Assembly (NCBI RefSeq): GCF_002078875.1
Contig: NC_034438.1
Location: 17,479,747 to 17,543,746 of the forward strand
Origin: Numida meleagris
Taxonomy: Eukaryota; Chordata; Aves; Galliformes; Numididae
Direction: 5' to 3'
DNA length: 64,000 bases
Under the pieces are notes generated by a model. The model was given only the letters and a program-made list of their open reading frames with translations. It made no database searches and was not told the DNA's origin. Shown piece after piece: positions 36,501 through 50,825 of this stretch (positions are counted from its first letter, which is position 1; each line of letters starts with the position of its first letter). Made by a program: the position numbers and the translations under genes.

Positions 36501-38281
36501 TAGTTCAAAGATGAAAGCAACAGCTGTTACTCATGAAAGCCTTCGACTGTGACACTGGTCACAATAAAGCAAGAAGTCTTGCACTGATTTGGGGAAAAAG
36601 TGCACTTTGAAGGTGTAGCGTATCATTTGTTACTTCTCTAAATGTGAAACAAAGCTTTGTGGCTGCATCTCATTTACAGGAAAATCATCTTGCTGTTGAA
36701 AGAAAATAACTATACAGATCATGTTTCCCGATTTATATGTTACAGCATATGAAAATCTTAATGAAATGTATTGTTTACTTTGTCTTTTTTTTTCAAATGA
36801 AGTGAAATCAATATAAAAATCTGATATTTTTAGATTATTTTCTGTTGACAATATTGCGTATAAATATTAACTCATTATTTATCTGTCCCAAGGAATGGTA
36901 TGCATTGGAAGACAATCACCTTGCAGAGGAATGTGACCTTGGCTAGTCTATCACAGCTAAAAAATGCCATCTCTCTGATGTTATATTATTTTGATGGAAC
37001 GGAAAATTAGCTAATTTGTTTGGAATACAAAAAAATCTTCAACGTCTCAAAAATGACTTCAGTTAACTTTTTGCCTTTATATTTGGGAATGTTATTCGTT
37101 TGTGGTTGCAGAGTGTCTTTTACCTAAGAACTTTTCTCAAAACATTGAGGAAACTTTAATTAAGAGCACAGTATTATGAGGAGTGCCGTGACAAAAATCA
37201 TTAACTTCACTTTAGAAAGTATTAGGCTGATGTTTGAGGGACTTAATGCAGCTGAGCACAGTGAATGCCAGAACTGCAAGAAATAAAATCTATAGATCCT
37301 TAATTTTCAATCCATTATTCCAAATAGAAAACCAAACATTTGTGCTCAAACAATGTATGCTGAATGTTGAAGGGACTACAGATTTGCCTTTCTTGTACCA
37401 CTCAGGTTGTATGAGCATTCTACATTCTGTTAGCTCAAAGGTAGAACCCTTGCTGGCAGGTTTTCAGCATCTCTTCTCTCAGCTGAGTATGCTGGAAAAT
37501 CTCTGTACTGCTTGGTGAGGGCATGGCCATCTCTGAAATCACCATCAGCTCCTCGCTATCCTTTCTCCTGGAGCAGACCAGCAAACAGAACTACATGGTT
37601 GTCCTGACATTCTGTTCATGGCCTTTATGCAACACAGGATATCTTCTTCAAGAAGCTGTCCGTGCCAGTCTAGTAGATGCCTGTTCTGGAATGCCCGTTG
37701 AACATGGCAACAGCCACTGGGATGCATGAGGAAGGACATTTTAACACATAGTCTGGAAAACAACCTTTACAGAAACATGGCGTATCTCCAAAGTTACATG
37801 TGAGTTGGAGGTAAACGTTACCATCAAGGGCTAAATACATGTTTTACTTGGGGTAGATGGGACTTGACACAAAGCACAATGCATAAATAACTCATAAATT
37901 GTTTCTGGAACACCTCTTCTAGGTGATTCTGTTTGCCATAAAAAATCCCTCTTGGTTACATTTGGAGATGTCAGAATGCAAGCTTTGGGTACCAGAGCCA
38001 GAGTAAGAAGTCTGGTTGCTGGCACCATGGCCAAACACTTTTCCACGAAAGAACAGAGGCTGATGGGCATCCAGTTCTGGAAGCCACCCCAGGATAATTA
38101 GGGAATAAAGGCACATTTAGGGCAAAATTTTGCTTTGACTAGAAGGCCAATTTCGGAAAAAATTTCACAGCTGCTCCCACTTGCTTTGTTTAGGTTGATA
38201 TTGAGGCCAGACTCAGAGCTCACAAACTAGATTCCCGTCAGATAAAACCAAACTGATGGATGCACTCCAGATCTTCACCTA
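30521..38281. other. unique non-coding sequence
   Basis: About 7.8 kb without recognisable gene, RNA or transposon. AT-rich with short homopolymers (for example the T run near 31821 and the A run near 33390). Open frames are all under 115 codons and none resembles a known family. Confidence 0.5.
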
Positions 38282-38785
38282 ATTATAGAATCATAGAATC
38301 ACCAAGGTTGGAAAAATCCTCCAAGATCATCTAGTCCAAATGTCCAGCCAATATTTCCCCACTAAACTATGTCCCTTAGTACAACATCTACACATTTCTT
38401 GAACACCTCCAGGGACAGTGACCCAATCACCTCCCTGGGTAGGCCATTCCAGCACCTGACCACTATTTCAGAGAAGAAATTTTTCCTAATATCCAACCTG
38501 AACCTCTCATGGCACGACTCAAGGCCATTACCTCTCATCTCATTGCTAGATACATGGGAGAAGAGGCCAAGCCCCACCCCACCACAACCTCCCTTCAGGT
38601 AGTTATAAAGAGCAATAAGGTCTCCCCTGAGCCTCCTCTTCTCCAGACTGGACAATCCCAGTTTGCTCAGCTGCTCCTCATAAGACTTTTGCTCCAGACC
38701 CCTCACCAGCTTTGTTGCCCTTCTCTGGAGATGTTCCAGGGACTCAATGTCTTGCAGTGAGGGGCCCAAAAATGAACCACAGTTC
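38282..38785 (-). mobile_element. CR1: CR1 LINE, 5'-truncated, antisense
   Basis: A 500-bp antisense CR1 end. The octamer remnant at about 38286-38299 is followed by reversed 3' UTR and ORF2 C-terminus. The minus frame 38362-38805 is intact for about 140 codons and reads '[20 protein letters not shown]', '[20 protein letters not shown]', '[21 protein letters not shown]' and '[16 protein letters not shown]' before the stop. The 5' truncation lies at about 38785 in the 'FGPSLQDIE' region. The 3' end type matches copies B and D, and the intact frame suggests a fairly young insertion. Confidence 0.93.
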
Positions 38786-41085
38786 TTGAGGCTACTTTTT
38801 CTCATTATAAAGAGTCACTTATGTCTCTAAATTCACATGGTTGAATTTTTATCTTTAAATCGGGCACATACACATCAAAACTCAAATGGTTTAGATAGTT
38901 CTTGACTGCATTTTGGAAAACAAAACAAGACTGAAAAAAATCTCTCTCTCTCCCTCCTGAGCTCTATTTTCCCTTGTCCTTCTCACCCCAAATCAAGTTT
39001 CATCAACTTTGCCCATCAGATTTTCATATCAGAATCTCTTCATAACATTTTTGTCTTCTACTAGTTTCTTTGTCAAGCTTCACTACTGCTGCAACATTGC
39101 TGAGCTTGACACTAGATTGTGAATCTGCAGAAGAGAAATTTAAACTGCATGCATTTCAAATTATTCCCTCAATACTATTTTTTGCAAGCACCTCTTCCAA
39201 ATTCAGAAGCCTTAGAGACTCTAAGAGGTTTATATCTCTGTCACAGATATTGCTTAATGAGTGCAAAGGAGAAGGGTAATTACTGGATACATAGATTTGG
39301 TTGCAAGGCTAGAAAGGTATTGTCACATCAAACCTGAAATTCACCAGGAATTTGGCATAGTGAAAAATTCCATACAATTTAGTTTTATTATTTACCAGTC
39401 CCCTGAAAATGTAGTTCACTTAATCAGTTGTTTTTCAATCTTTTTGCTAATCTTTATTATTTTAATTCAATACAAAAATGCAAAAACAAAAAAAAGGTAT
39501 ATACATATACATATATATATATATATATATATAAATCATCATTAAAAAGACAGAAACATAACGTCCATCCCACTGCTCCTTGTGTTCCCATAGCAGGAAG
39601 AAAAGCCACCACATCTATAATTGTATTAATATTGAGTCATCTAGTTTAATCATTTTGAGGGCCTTAAAATCATAGAAATATCATCTAATTCTGCTTTGCC
39701 TTACAGTTTGAGTTGTTGCTTGTTAAAATGAATACAAAATTAGATGATCTGTACATATGAGAAGGCATACTCAGCAGGTAACACAGTCAATCTTGCACTA
39801 TGACTGCAATATCTGATGAGTAGAATGTTAACCTCATACCAATTCATACGCAGAGGCAACCATAACATGAAAAGCACAACACAATTTGCATCAATTAGCC
39901 ATGCTGCTGACAAGCTTTGTCAATCAGCCAAAGGCTGAACAAAATTGGAGAGTGAGTTCTTGCTACTCATCAAGATGGTCCCAAGAGAGCTGGCAAGGCA
40001 GCAGGTTCCTCTGTGGCAAAGCCTCTTGTCTGCTACTTTCTATGTTAACAAAGGATGTCAGGTCTGCCTCTGCTAGGCAAGGGGCTGTTACTTGTATACA
40101 TGCATGCTCTAAGTATTTTAGTGAATGAGTTTTCTGCTCTACAGCCCACCTTGCAACGATATTTCAGAAAATTTGCAGAAATGAGATTTCAGGGTTAGAG
40201 TCACAAGGATGTGCTACTGAAACCTAATCATCAGACTGCTGTTCATCCAGTCTGGAAACGTAACAGGACTGTGTGATCTGAACAGCGTGCTTTTCAGTAC
40301 TCCCAAAGAGCTGGTCACATAAATAGCTATGACTTAACAGCTATTTGCCACAATACTTAGCCAGTAACTTAAATACCAATGGAATTAGTGAAAATCATTA
40401 CCTGTGCAGAAAGTTAACAGTTGCAAGATTAATAATTTCCTACAAAATATTTGACCTACACTAATCTTTACAGTTGAACCACTGCAGTTATCTTTTCCCT
40501 CCAGGCTAGTTGCTCTCTAATTGCAGGCTGACCTTGAAATATAGAAACTAATGGCAACATCTATGCTAATGCTAACACAGGCATCCAGGGTGGGGTATCA
40601 CCAGCCAACAGAACTATGCTTATGACTCAACAATCACATCTTCTCTTTGCTCTCCTGACAAGTCAGCTCTGACATCTCTGCTACTGAATAATGGCTACTG
40701 ATGTTTATTGTTCAAATTTCTGTTTCGGCCATGATTGAGAAAGCATTAGAAGCTATCTGAATAAGGTCACTTTTTATTTGCTGGTGGAAGTTCAATGCAA
40801 ATTTCTTGGGTCAGCCACCTGGCAGACAAATTCTTCATGTCAGCTCCAGAGCTCTTTTCTCTGAGATGTGACCTTTATTTCTGTCAAAGTAACAACTGAT
40901 AGTGCCTTCTACTGTGACTCAGAGACAAGCGACATGGATCTTACTCAGATGTGACCTGAGAGTGTTATCAGAGAAAGCCTTAATTTTTATAGTTTGTGAC
41001 CACAAACAAATCCAGTGACATGAGATGCTATGTGGGAAGGAAAGGGTTAATCAAGAAATCCTTGACTGACAGCATCTATGCAGGT
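38786..41085. other. unique non-coding sequence with a TA microsatellite
   Basis: No gene or transposon was recognised. Contains the (TA)n array at 39498-39534 and a CT-rich stretch near 38940-38955. Confidence 0.5.
39498..39534. repeat. (TATACA)/(TA)n microsatellite
   Basis: Two TATACA-type units grading into a pure TA run of about 12 units. Explains the alternating Tyr/Ile frames on the plus strand. Confidence 0.92.
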
Positions 41086-41087
41086 TG

Positions 41088-41305
41088 ATCACAGATTCAA
41101 AGAATGGCTTGGGTTGGAAGAGGCTTTAAAGATCACCCAGTTCCAACTCCCTGACATGGGCAGGGTTACCACCCGCCAGCTCAGGCTGCCTAGGGCCCCA
41201 TCCAACCTGGACTTGAACACCCTCAGGGATGGGGCACCCACAGCTTCTCTGGGCAGCCTGTGCCAGTGCCTCACCACACTGGGATGAGAGATCTCTTCCT
41301 CCAGG
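41088..41305 (-). mobile_element. CR1: CR1 LINE, 5'-truncated, antisense
   Basis: About 215 bp of antisense CR1: a worn octamer ('cacagattcaaagaatggc'), 3' UTR and the C-terminal ORF2 block, whose minus frame 41089-41277 reads 'VRHWHRLPREAVGAPSLRVFKSRLDGALGSL' (landmarks only). Same 3' type as the copies at 4.7 and 63.1 kb. It ends near 41305 in the 'ctcttcctcc' stretch. Confidence 0.92.
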
Positions 41306-44300
41306 GAGTCAAAACATGAAGTTAGGCTATGCGAGTGAGAGCCCAGACAGGAGGGAAAGCTCTACTCCACTCATCCTGCCAGTTCACTCGACACCATCCT
41401 CCCTAGGCCCTCTGGGGCCTCTCTCTTGTGACACACACCCACAATGGGGGACATAGTGGTGGGGGGCCCAGGGCTGAGAGGAGTCCAGCAGATCCATGTG
41501 GAGGAGACACAGGGAGGAACCAGAGGCAGGGTAGCCCCATGGGCTCCCACCCTCCTCCTGGGGATGTCTCACTCTACGTGCAGATCTGCAGGAGAGGAGA
41601 GACAAAGACTTTGCTTGCCTTTTGAAAGGGGTGGATATTTGGCGCACTCCAGAGAACAAATGCCTTTGGAGATGTCCTTTTCTGGCTTTTCCTGTACAAG
41701 GGAGAGAGTTAGGCCACTTCCTTGTTTATAGAAGGCTCTTGTTTCAGCCTTCTTCTGTACAAGCAGGGAATTACGATAGAAAATATACAATATCATGGAA
41801 ACTTTTTTTTGAAAGATGAATTCCAGAAACTTGAGTAAGAACTAGACCTTCCTACTGGGGGCTAAATTCTTCTCTCAGTTGAGTCCCATAAATCCAGCGT
41901 AACTAACCACTGTGTGTGGTGTTATCTCAGATATCTCCAATGTAACAGGAAAGGATGTGCTTGATTACATTCAGATATGCAGCATTTCCCTAATAACTTT
42001 CAGTCACATTTATGTTACTTTTCTAGCAGTTCGACAGGATGGATGTTGCTCAGAGAGTGATCAGTCTGTAAATATTTTCTTTGTTAAACAGAAATACCAG
42101 CCCCAGTCGTGTCCTCTGGGAATGTGGCACTGACAGGTGTTAGGGTTCAAAGATCAGAAAACAATAGCATTCACTTTGGAATGGACATAGGTTCCTGATC
42201 TGCACTGTGGTGAGTGGAAAATTCACTCATCAAAACCTTGGGAAATTAAGCACCCTCCACTCTTCTGATTTTTTCATTTTAAATTAGATTTTCCTTCACA
42301 AGTTTTACTTATCATGATGCATCTTGAAGCAGGTTGGAATGTTTTGTTATGGATATCCCACTGTATGACTTTTTTTATAGGAGTTGCAATGGAAGAGAAA
42401 TGTGCAGATCCTCAACAGTAAACATCCCAAAGGACTGCACTGACAAACTCAGAAGGCTGTATGTGTGTATGTGTGTGTGTAGGGAGCCATCGTTCTGTGT
42501 TAAGGTAATGCATGTGCTTTTTTTCTTCCTTAATCCCTGTTCTTGTTGCATATTTATTACCATCTGCCTGTACTGAAGCAGTGGAGCCCTGTTCTATGAT
42601 ATTAAGATTATAACAACTCTACGAAACAAATGACTAGTCCATATATAATTAGGAGAAGACATTCCCCACAAAATGAGAGTTGCATTGCCTGGCCATCTTT
42701 GTTGTAGGCATTATATTTGCCCTCTAGTTTTGCAAAAGGAGCACTCATTATATGTGATTTGTACATTCCACTGTGACAACTTTAGGCATCTCATGTGGTT
42801 CTGCATTAAGTACAACCTATATTTAACCCCACAGAGTGCCTTTGTTTTTGAAGACTATAATTTAGTCACTGGTATTTCTTCATCTGCATCTGGAGTTTTC
42901 TTCTTTTCCTTGCAAACTTATTCATCAAAATCATCCATAGCAGAGAGAGAGAAGATCTGAGCATGTGCACTTATGTGTGTGGGTGAGCAGGCAAAGTTCC
43001 CACTGGCTCTAAAAGAGTACACACATGCTGTACAAAGTCCAAACTTGCCTCCTTCCTGGCCTTTATTTGCAATTCAAACAACAACAACAATAAAACAAAC
43101 CTTAGCCAAAGTTTTCTCTCCAAACTTGGCTGGGGTTCTTCTGTACAGATCTCCTCTGTCCTGGTCCCTTGTTTGTTCTCTTTCAAAGAAACAAACTTTT
43201 CTCACATCCTAGCTGGAGCTAACAGGATCCACCTGCCAGCAAGAGGCAGCTCAGTATTTTCATTCAGGATTCAAGCACCTGGATGGTGTAGGTCTAGACA
43301 AAGTTGTTCACCTTGTGCAAGATCCCAGGAAGGGCCACCTGGTTATAGATTTGTGTCCTGTTCCTGTGTACACATCTTAGGGGGAATGTAGAAAACCAAG
43401 CAGAAAGAATGACTGAGAATACCTCTGTATATGAACAGAAAAGGTTACAGATGGGAAATCATGATTTATCTTTTCAAAGAGAACTTCAGCAGGTGACTGA
43501 TCACAGTCTGCAAGGTACCATACAGAAATGTTGTTAGGTACAATGGAGACATTTAATCAAGCAAAAGCTTAAGAAGATTTAGTGTCTAGGTTTTGAGGCT
43601 GGACGGATTTACACAAGTAAAAAAAATACACTTTTTAAATGTTAGGATTAACATGCACTCAGATTAATTCACTAAGATGAATGGTAACTGCCCCATCTTA
43701 TGTCATCTTTTAGCCCCTCAAAAAGTTTTGTATCTTCATGTAGAAATTCCTAAGAAAACAGTATATAGAAATTCGAAATCAAAACTAGACAGCTCAGTAG
43801 TGCTCCTTTTGCATTTGAAATGACAGCTGGTCCTCCCCAGCTTGCTGCCAGGATAGATCTTACAGAATATCAAGCAGGCAATATGGCATTGCCCCTTTAT
43901 TCCAGCCCACAGCCGGTATTTTATTGCTGATCCCACTCATTAGCCATATCATTCTGCTGACTCTGGCACAAAGAGGCTGAGGTCAATGCGTTAATATGCT
44001 TCGAGAAGAGGTGCCGCAGCACTGCCCCCACTTGGAACGTAGTTCCGAAGTGAGCATTCCCAGAAAACACCAAAGAAAGATCGAAGGTCTTTGTTATCAG
44101 CTGGAGTGCCTGGTGGCTTGTGTTAGCTTTTTACAATGTTGTCCCCGCACAGATGAAGGATGAAATGACGTCCTGTCACTGTGCTCAGGAATTTTCACTC
44201 TGTGACCAGAATTTTGACATACAATACAGACAAAGCAATAGGGAATTAGGGTGCTGTGTGCACTGGCCCCTTTTCTGTGGCATTCATTCTTTTCCTCTTG

Positions 44301-44399
44301 GAAAAAATAAGAAATAACATACCTCACTTTGCATCACATATCATGAGCACCTTTGCCCACATCATATGTCCTGAACAGCCTTATTTTATGGTCCAGCAG
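41306..44399. other. unique non-coding sequence
   Basis: About 3.1 kb. The first 250 bases (41340-41580) are GC-richer, with several G runs (for example 41446-41450 and 41461-41466); whether they could form a G-quadruplex is uncertain because only three runs of three or more lie close together. No exon or RNA gene was recognised. Confidence 0.45.
42458..42480. repeat. (TG)n microsatellite
   Basis: Short TG/TATG run of about eleven dinucleotides. Confidence 0.85.
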
Positions 44400-44482
44400 A
44401 AAGATGTGATGCCTATAGATAGGTGGACAGTTGGACTGGATGATCTTAAAGGTCTCTTCCAGCCTTGATGATTCTATGATTC
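44400..44482 (+). mobile_element. CR1: CR1 LINE, very short 3' end
   Basis: Only the 3' UTR end is present: 'ggtggacagttggactggat' followed by the 'gatcttaaaggtctcttcc' type sequence and two octamers at about 44467-44482, then a short (CT)n. A strongly 5'-truncated insertion. Confidence 0.88.
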
Positions 44483-47400
44483 TCTCTCTCTATAGGTGTC
44501 AAGTAAGAAGTGACTCCTTGCTGACTAGGCAGCTCTCCAGAACTTGCAACACTCTTCCCATTAAAAAAAAAAAAAGCGGTTTATTTCATATTAAGTTTTA
44601 ATTTAGCAGAACAATTGCTCACTTTCTTCAGAGCAGGAGAACATGTTCCATGAACAAAGACTGTCTATATCCATTAACTTTGGCCCCATTGAGCAAGAAG
44701 TCAGGTTCATTTTCCATACACTGTGTCTGCCAGCCCATTTTTAACTTGTTCCATTCTACTGCTTTTCATCAGGTCACTCATTATAATTCATCTGTGAAAA
44801 AGAGGGAAAAAAATCATTCTTTAGAGAAAAGTTAATTCAAACACCAACTGTGAGAAATAAATCTAACAATAACAATCAAATATACGAATGTTTCTTTCTT
44901 TACCAACAGTAAAAGAGCAAGTATTTTTCTGAGACCCCTGCAATTAGCAATGAAAAAGTGTGACAGTTCTACAGCACAGATAAATTCTGATTGGAGTTAG
45001 CTACAACTTGCTTTCAAAAGAGTGTAGTGACAGGCAAAGAGAAGACAGAGGGTGTAATTCAAGATTTATACTTGTGACCAAATTTTGCAGCTTAGATTTT
45101 GGCATTACATCAAATGATTAGACCATTAATTGCATTTTGAATAGTTTCTGCTTTTACATTTTCCTTTTCTGATGAACAAGGGAAAAGACCCAGGATATTC
45201 TGTTAATGACAAACACATAAGTCCCACATGCAGATTACTTAGCAGAAGAAATCCCACAGACAGACTGACTAAGTTATTTGTGTCCAGGGAAATACAGTCT
45301 TAAGAGCCCTGAGAAAATCTGTGGAAGGAAAGATTATGTTACATCCAAGCGTCCTCCAAGCTTTGAAAAGAAGAAGATGGCCTGTTTTGGTGTTCAGTGT
45401 GCATGAGCAGCAGTGCTAACTCAGCTCAAAGGCAGGAAGACGCTAGAGCTCTGGTACAAACTTGACAACAAAACTCACTGCAATTAAGAGAAAACCGTGA
45501 CGTCTCAGAAATGCTTGTGAAGGTGGTCCCGGGCAGTTGGCTGCTTAACTGAGATCTGCAAAGGCTCCTGGAGCTGATTCTCTGGGTGTGATAAGTTGTT
45601 CTGTGGCATTCCCAGGGGTGGCAAACCTCTGTCTGTGGGTGTCAAAATGCATTTGCATGAATGTGTCGACTGAAGTCTCCTTCTCATCTGGCTGTGAAGC
45701 CAGGCGATGGCACCACTCTCATCAGAGAGGCCCCACAGAGAGGAAGGTATGTGAAAGGCAAAGCAAGTGTCAGCCATTTGCTTAAGCACCTGAGTGTTGT
45801 CCTTGTGCTAAACTCACCTGAATGAAGAAACACAGCACCTCTGCGCTGGAGAATAATCCAGCTGAGATAAACCAGGAAAAAAGCCACAGAGAGAAGGCTA
45901 TCATGAGAGGCACCGTGCCCCTCAACAAATCCAGTCATAGCTGTGACATTGAGGAATTTGCTTTCTCAGTAAACAGACGGTGGAACCCCACCTCATATCT
46001 TCCTCTCCAGAAATGTTGCCCTCAGCTGTGAGCCTTCTTTTCCCATGTTCAGTTTGTTTTGCTCCGATTTTTATCTGTTTTTGTGGTTCATTGCAGTTTC
46101 TCTGAAGAGAACATTAGCATACATATGCACACCAAGTGGAAAAAAATAAATGTTTTGCTTTCTGGAAACCCCATGGCTAAGAACAGCCAAAATGTCAGCT
46201 GCCAGTTTGTTTAGACATGACAAGGCATATGACTAGACATGGTACACAGCTGAGACCAATTCTACTTTTCCTTGTTATTATGTGTCTTCTGGGAAAAAAA
46301 AAAAAAGAGCTGGGGAGGTCTAGCATTTCTAGACTTGATCTTTTCTTGCTGTTTTCTTTCCAATGTTTCTTTGATCTACAACCAAAGGTGGGGTTTGTCT
46401 GCATCCTCTTTTCCTCTTCATTTCAGAACTGGTTAAACTCATTCGGGTTACTGTTTCTTCCGCCCTGTGCCAGTGTAATTCAAAAGCACTGGAGGGGAGG
46501 CAGAGGAGAGGTCTGACTGGTCCTTGGTCAGTTCACATCCTAAAATTCACCCGTGGCAAAATTTTCGTGTTCTCCCTTGAACACAGAGATCAGGTGGGTC
46601 CAGGTTTCTCTGCTTCTTAACTCATCTTTATAGCCTTAGCTGGCTGGAAGGGCAAAGCAGGGAATGCCTTCAGAAAGTGAGCTCTCTGCGTCCAGCAAGA
46701 CATGGCTCCAGGTCAAATCCCAAGGTGGAGCGCATTTCATCCTTGCTCACTAAAATTATCTTACATTCTTATTATGAAGTCCATTATAGGAGAGACCTGG
46801 AGATAGACAGCACAGGAACAGAGACATAAGCTGTTTATTGGGTGACTGAGATCATCTTGTACCAGTACACTGGAAATGGTGATATATACAACCTAGTTGC
46901 CTGCCTGCTGCTGCCTTTCATGGGGAAAAGTCCTCACTCATTATGATAGCCAAAGCAATGGTGGCTCTTTGTCTGGTGTTTGTCCAAGGACTCTAAGAGG
47001 GGATTTCCTCCCAAAGACTGCAGAACATGGCAAAGTCTCCCTGTGCCTGACCTTGGATAAAATGCATGAGGAGGTGAGGCCAAAGGCAAGAACGTTTTTC
47101 AGAAGGTTGAGCTGTTGGAGACTCTGAAAGGCCTCAGGAGTTGTAAGAGGGCACCAGCTATAAGAGAATGCACAGCTCAACGTGAGACCCCTGAACTTCA
47201 CAGAGAAAGTGATTCTGTTCTAGATGTGAGACTGAGTAAAGAAACAGAGGGTTTCCAAGAAATATCTTCTTGTGTTTTTGAGCTTACTAAACCATCAGTA
47301 ACACATGAAATGGAAAAAACATATATTTTGAACAATGGATCAAAATGTTAAAGAGCTTCTGGTTTGTGCAGTAACTGACTGTGGTCATTTCCCCCAGCTG

Positions 47401-50400
47401 AACCCGGTAAAGCATGGCTGAGGTAGAGCAGGAGAGAACTAGTGCACAACTCTTAATTCCACGGTTAGAGGAAACTGCCTACAAGAATGCGGGAGAAATC
47501 AGAGGAATTAACTTTGTTCTGTTAATACTAAACCTGTCAGTCTAGTTCCTCTGGGAAAGCACACTGTGATTCCTGTAAACAACCAATGGCTTTAAAGGCC
47601 TTAACTAAAAGTCTGGTTACCTTCCATCCCACTCTTCCTGACCTTCAGCCTTAATTAGAAGGTCTGTGATTCATGACTAAACAGCATAATTGCATAAAGC
47701 AGAGGAGAAAAGCATGCAGACATAACTGGATTTTCTCTAAATGTGAACATTCGTGCATGTACTGATAAGTACCAGGATAATAAGGTGATACATTCCAGAT
47801 CTCTGTATATATTAGTGTAAAGCAAATGGCCCCAGGTGCTTTCTGAAATGAAGAAAATCCTGCTCTCAGTCTGGAACTGTTAATTGTTAACTACTTAGAT
47901 AGGCTTACATTCCTTCTACTTCACAAATTAAACCCACTTGTCATTTGTTATTGATTTCATAGCTTTCACATTCAGGGAAGGAAAACAGACTGGGAGACAG
48001 AAAAAAAATTTGTGTCAGGATGTGCTTCAATGTGCACACAGTATAATAAAAGACCTATAACAGACAATATCCTTGGAATAGTCCAGCCTCCTCCTCCTTC
48101 ACTTTGGCTGGTAAAGAGCAGAGGATAAAGAGGTTGTGATTTGCAGAGGCAGATGATGAAAAACTTTTTCCCGTAGAGCCTTGATGCTTCTCTGCTCTCT
48201 GAGCAGCATGCCTAAGGGTAGCACTGGGACACTGTCAGTGAACAACAAGGCATAAACCTCACTTCAGAATTTCACATGGGCTTGGCTTGGCTTGTTCTCA
48301 ACACTTCCCATCAAGATGTCCTTTTTTATCTTCTCTCTCCATTGGTTCTTGGTGATGAAGGTTCTACATGTCCCAGGCTTTTCCCCCTGTGAGAAGATCC
48401 CCAGTGAATTTTGCTGGGTACAGGCCATAGGCACACAATGCCTGCAGAGATAATGGAGCAGCTGTTAGAGCTGAGGGCATGGGACAGCCTTTGCCTGCAC
48501 TCCTACAGGGAGAGCAGCAGTTGGAGTTGCCACCGTACTGGGATGCTTGAGGGTGTCCATGTTGCTCATTCCAGGAAGGGGGCAGTGCATTTATTCTCCA
48601 GAATTCCCCATTTACAGAGCAGCCTTCACTTCTGTGTCTGCTCTTACACAACCCTGGTGGTATTCTGCAGATATCTGTCTTCTTTGAGCAGAAAGTTTTG
48701 AATACAAAATAACTGCTGCAATTCCACTAAGTTCTGCAAGCTCTGAGAGTCAGGATCCAGACCATAATTGTTTTTTAGGACTGTTTTGAAACATTTGGGA
48801 CAAACATTATAAGAAAATTTCTGAACCCAGATGTAATCCAACAACTGGAAACCTATTAAGTGCAGAGACCTCCCATAGCAATTGTGAACGCAACAATGCC
48901 CATCATCCTTTTACTTTCATGAAGTCCAAGGACCGAGACCTCAGTGCTTTACAGTAAGGAGGTAGAGTACCCACCTTCTGACAGGGCAGAGAGATTTACA
49001 GTGTGTCTTGTCCTGTTCCCTTTATGGCACTGCTATTTCCAGAAATGCAGGCCTCACTCCCTAACATGAGACTTCATTCCTATAGGCACAGTTTGCAGAA
49101 AAAGAGATGCTACCAAGCAGCATGTCATTAGCTGCAGCGCTTTGGAGATGGAGTCTGAGGTCAGATTTGTATGGCAACTAAAATTTGATAAAATCCAACA
49201 TTTATTAAACCTAAATGCAGTAGGAATATCCCTCTTTGATGAAGCAGATACATTTATGTTACCTGTCTGCTTAAGCTAACTTAGTACTTGCAATGCTAAG
49301 TGCAGAGTTTCTTGTAATACATGGGGTCAAATATTTTGCAGACCTTCCTTCTTCCAGCTTGTGGAGAATTGCCCTGGTACTTTGAGTTTCAGAAGGTCAC
49401 TTTAACTAAGATGCACCCTTGTTTTTTTTAACCCTAGAAAATACTTTTACTGTCTTCATAGGCATTTTCTTCTTCTTACTGTGTCTCTCTCCAGGGCTAT
49501 CCATTTTGTATTCACATCCTTATACCACCAGATAGAGTAAAATATTAGTAGTTTGATAAAAAAACAGGAAGACAGAGAAAACTGGCATCGTTTTGTAGAT
49601 CTTCTGTCGGACCAAAAATGTTTAATTAGTACCTGATGTAATCACGGGGCTTTCAATAACATGACTAACATGTAAACCATCACTATAACTGCATTAATAT
49701 TTTTGAAATATTTTACTAGTGAATGGAACAAAATTAAGCAGCTGGAGAGGGTGTTGTTTTCTCCATAGGAGAAGACAAAGTGCACGCAGACATCAGATGC
49801 AAACGATAATATTCTGTTGGAGTAAAGGAGAGTGGCATGTATTTGGGATAGATTGGGGAACCAAATCTGTCTTCTGATTGTGAACTATTTCAGATGTAAG
49901 TTGCCTTGGATAATTTAGTTTTGATCACCTTTTCTTTATAATAAATATCGTGTCACTTTCTGAATGCTTGCCATCCACAGTTAATTGCATTTAAATCCAG
50001 CAGCACATATCAGACCACCTGTGTATTGTGTAAGGAATGAGATCAGTGGGTTAATACTGAGGCACACTCAATGAGGCCACTGTTTCCTCCTCTGACTGAT
50101 TAGTCCTGCTCTCAGTTCCTGCTGAAGGCTCAGACAGATGTCAAATGGCTCGGAGTATCGGCCCATTACTGTCTGGCAGTCATCCCTATCTCCGCCTTCA
50201 CTGCAGGAGCAAGCTGTTAGTGCAGAGTGCTCAGGAGATGAGCATCATAGAGGAAACCTGTTATTCTCCACCGTGTCCTCCAGAGAGCTCCTCCCTCCAA
50301 AAGGTTAATTTACTGTTCATTGATAGTGTTTGACTGATTTCACTGGTTTGCACTTGCTCTGCCCACAAAGGGAAAATGCACAGATGGTATCCTAAATCAT

Positions 50401-50775
50401 CAGGAATCTAAGGAAAGTAAGCATACTTTTGGAGACATCTTTGCAATGCCCATGAGTCCCAGCTATCCAGCATACAAATCTAATGCAGCTGAAATGCTGC
50501 CAGTGGGTAAAATTTTTGACACTGTGAATCTTCTAGATTTTACTGAGTGTCCCAGATTCAGACTTGTCATGATTCTGTCCTAGTGGTGTTTGGCAGGAAG
50601 GAGAGTTTCCTGTGTTACTGTGTCTCACAGGAGAAAATGATGAACAGGCACTGTCAGAGCACCTATTTGCTCTTGAGCATTATCTCTTTTCTTCACTCTG
50701 GTTCTTCACTTAGAGTTGTGAGATGAAGGTTTCAGCAGGATACTCTGGTGGTATTTTATTTTTTATAAGAAACAG

Positions 50776-50825
50776 AAGGGAAGGGAATGCAAGGCAAAGC
50801 AAGGAAAGGGAAAGAAATAGAAAGA
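50776..50825. repeat. purine-rich tract
   Basis: Imperfect GGAAA/GCAAG-like units on the plus strand, with a few C and T interruptions. A degenerate relative in style of the GAAAG array at the gap, but not a perfect microsatellite. Confidence 0.55.

Noticed and set aside
41340..41580. GC-rich segment with G runs as a G-quadruplex or CpG island
   Set aside because: Fewer than four well-spaced G runs and few CpGs by eye; not supported.
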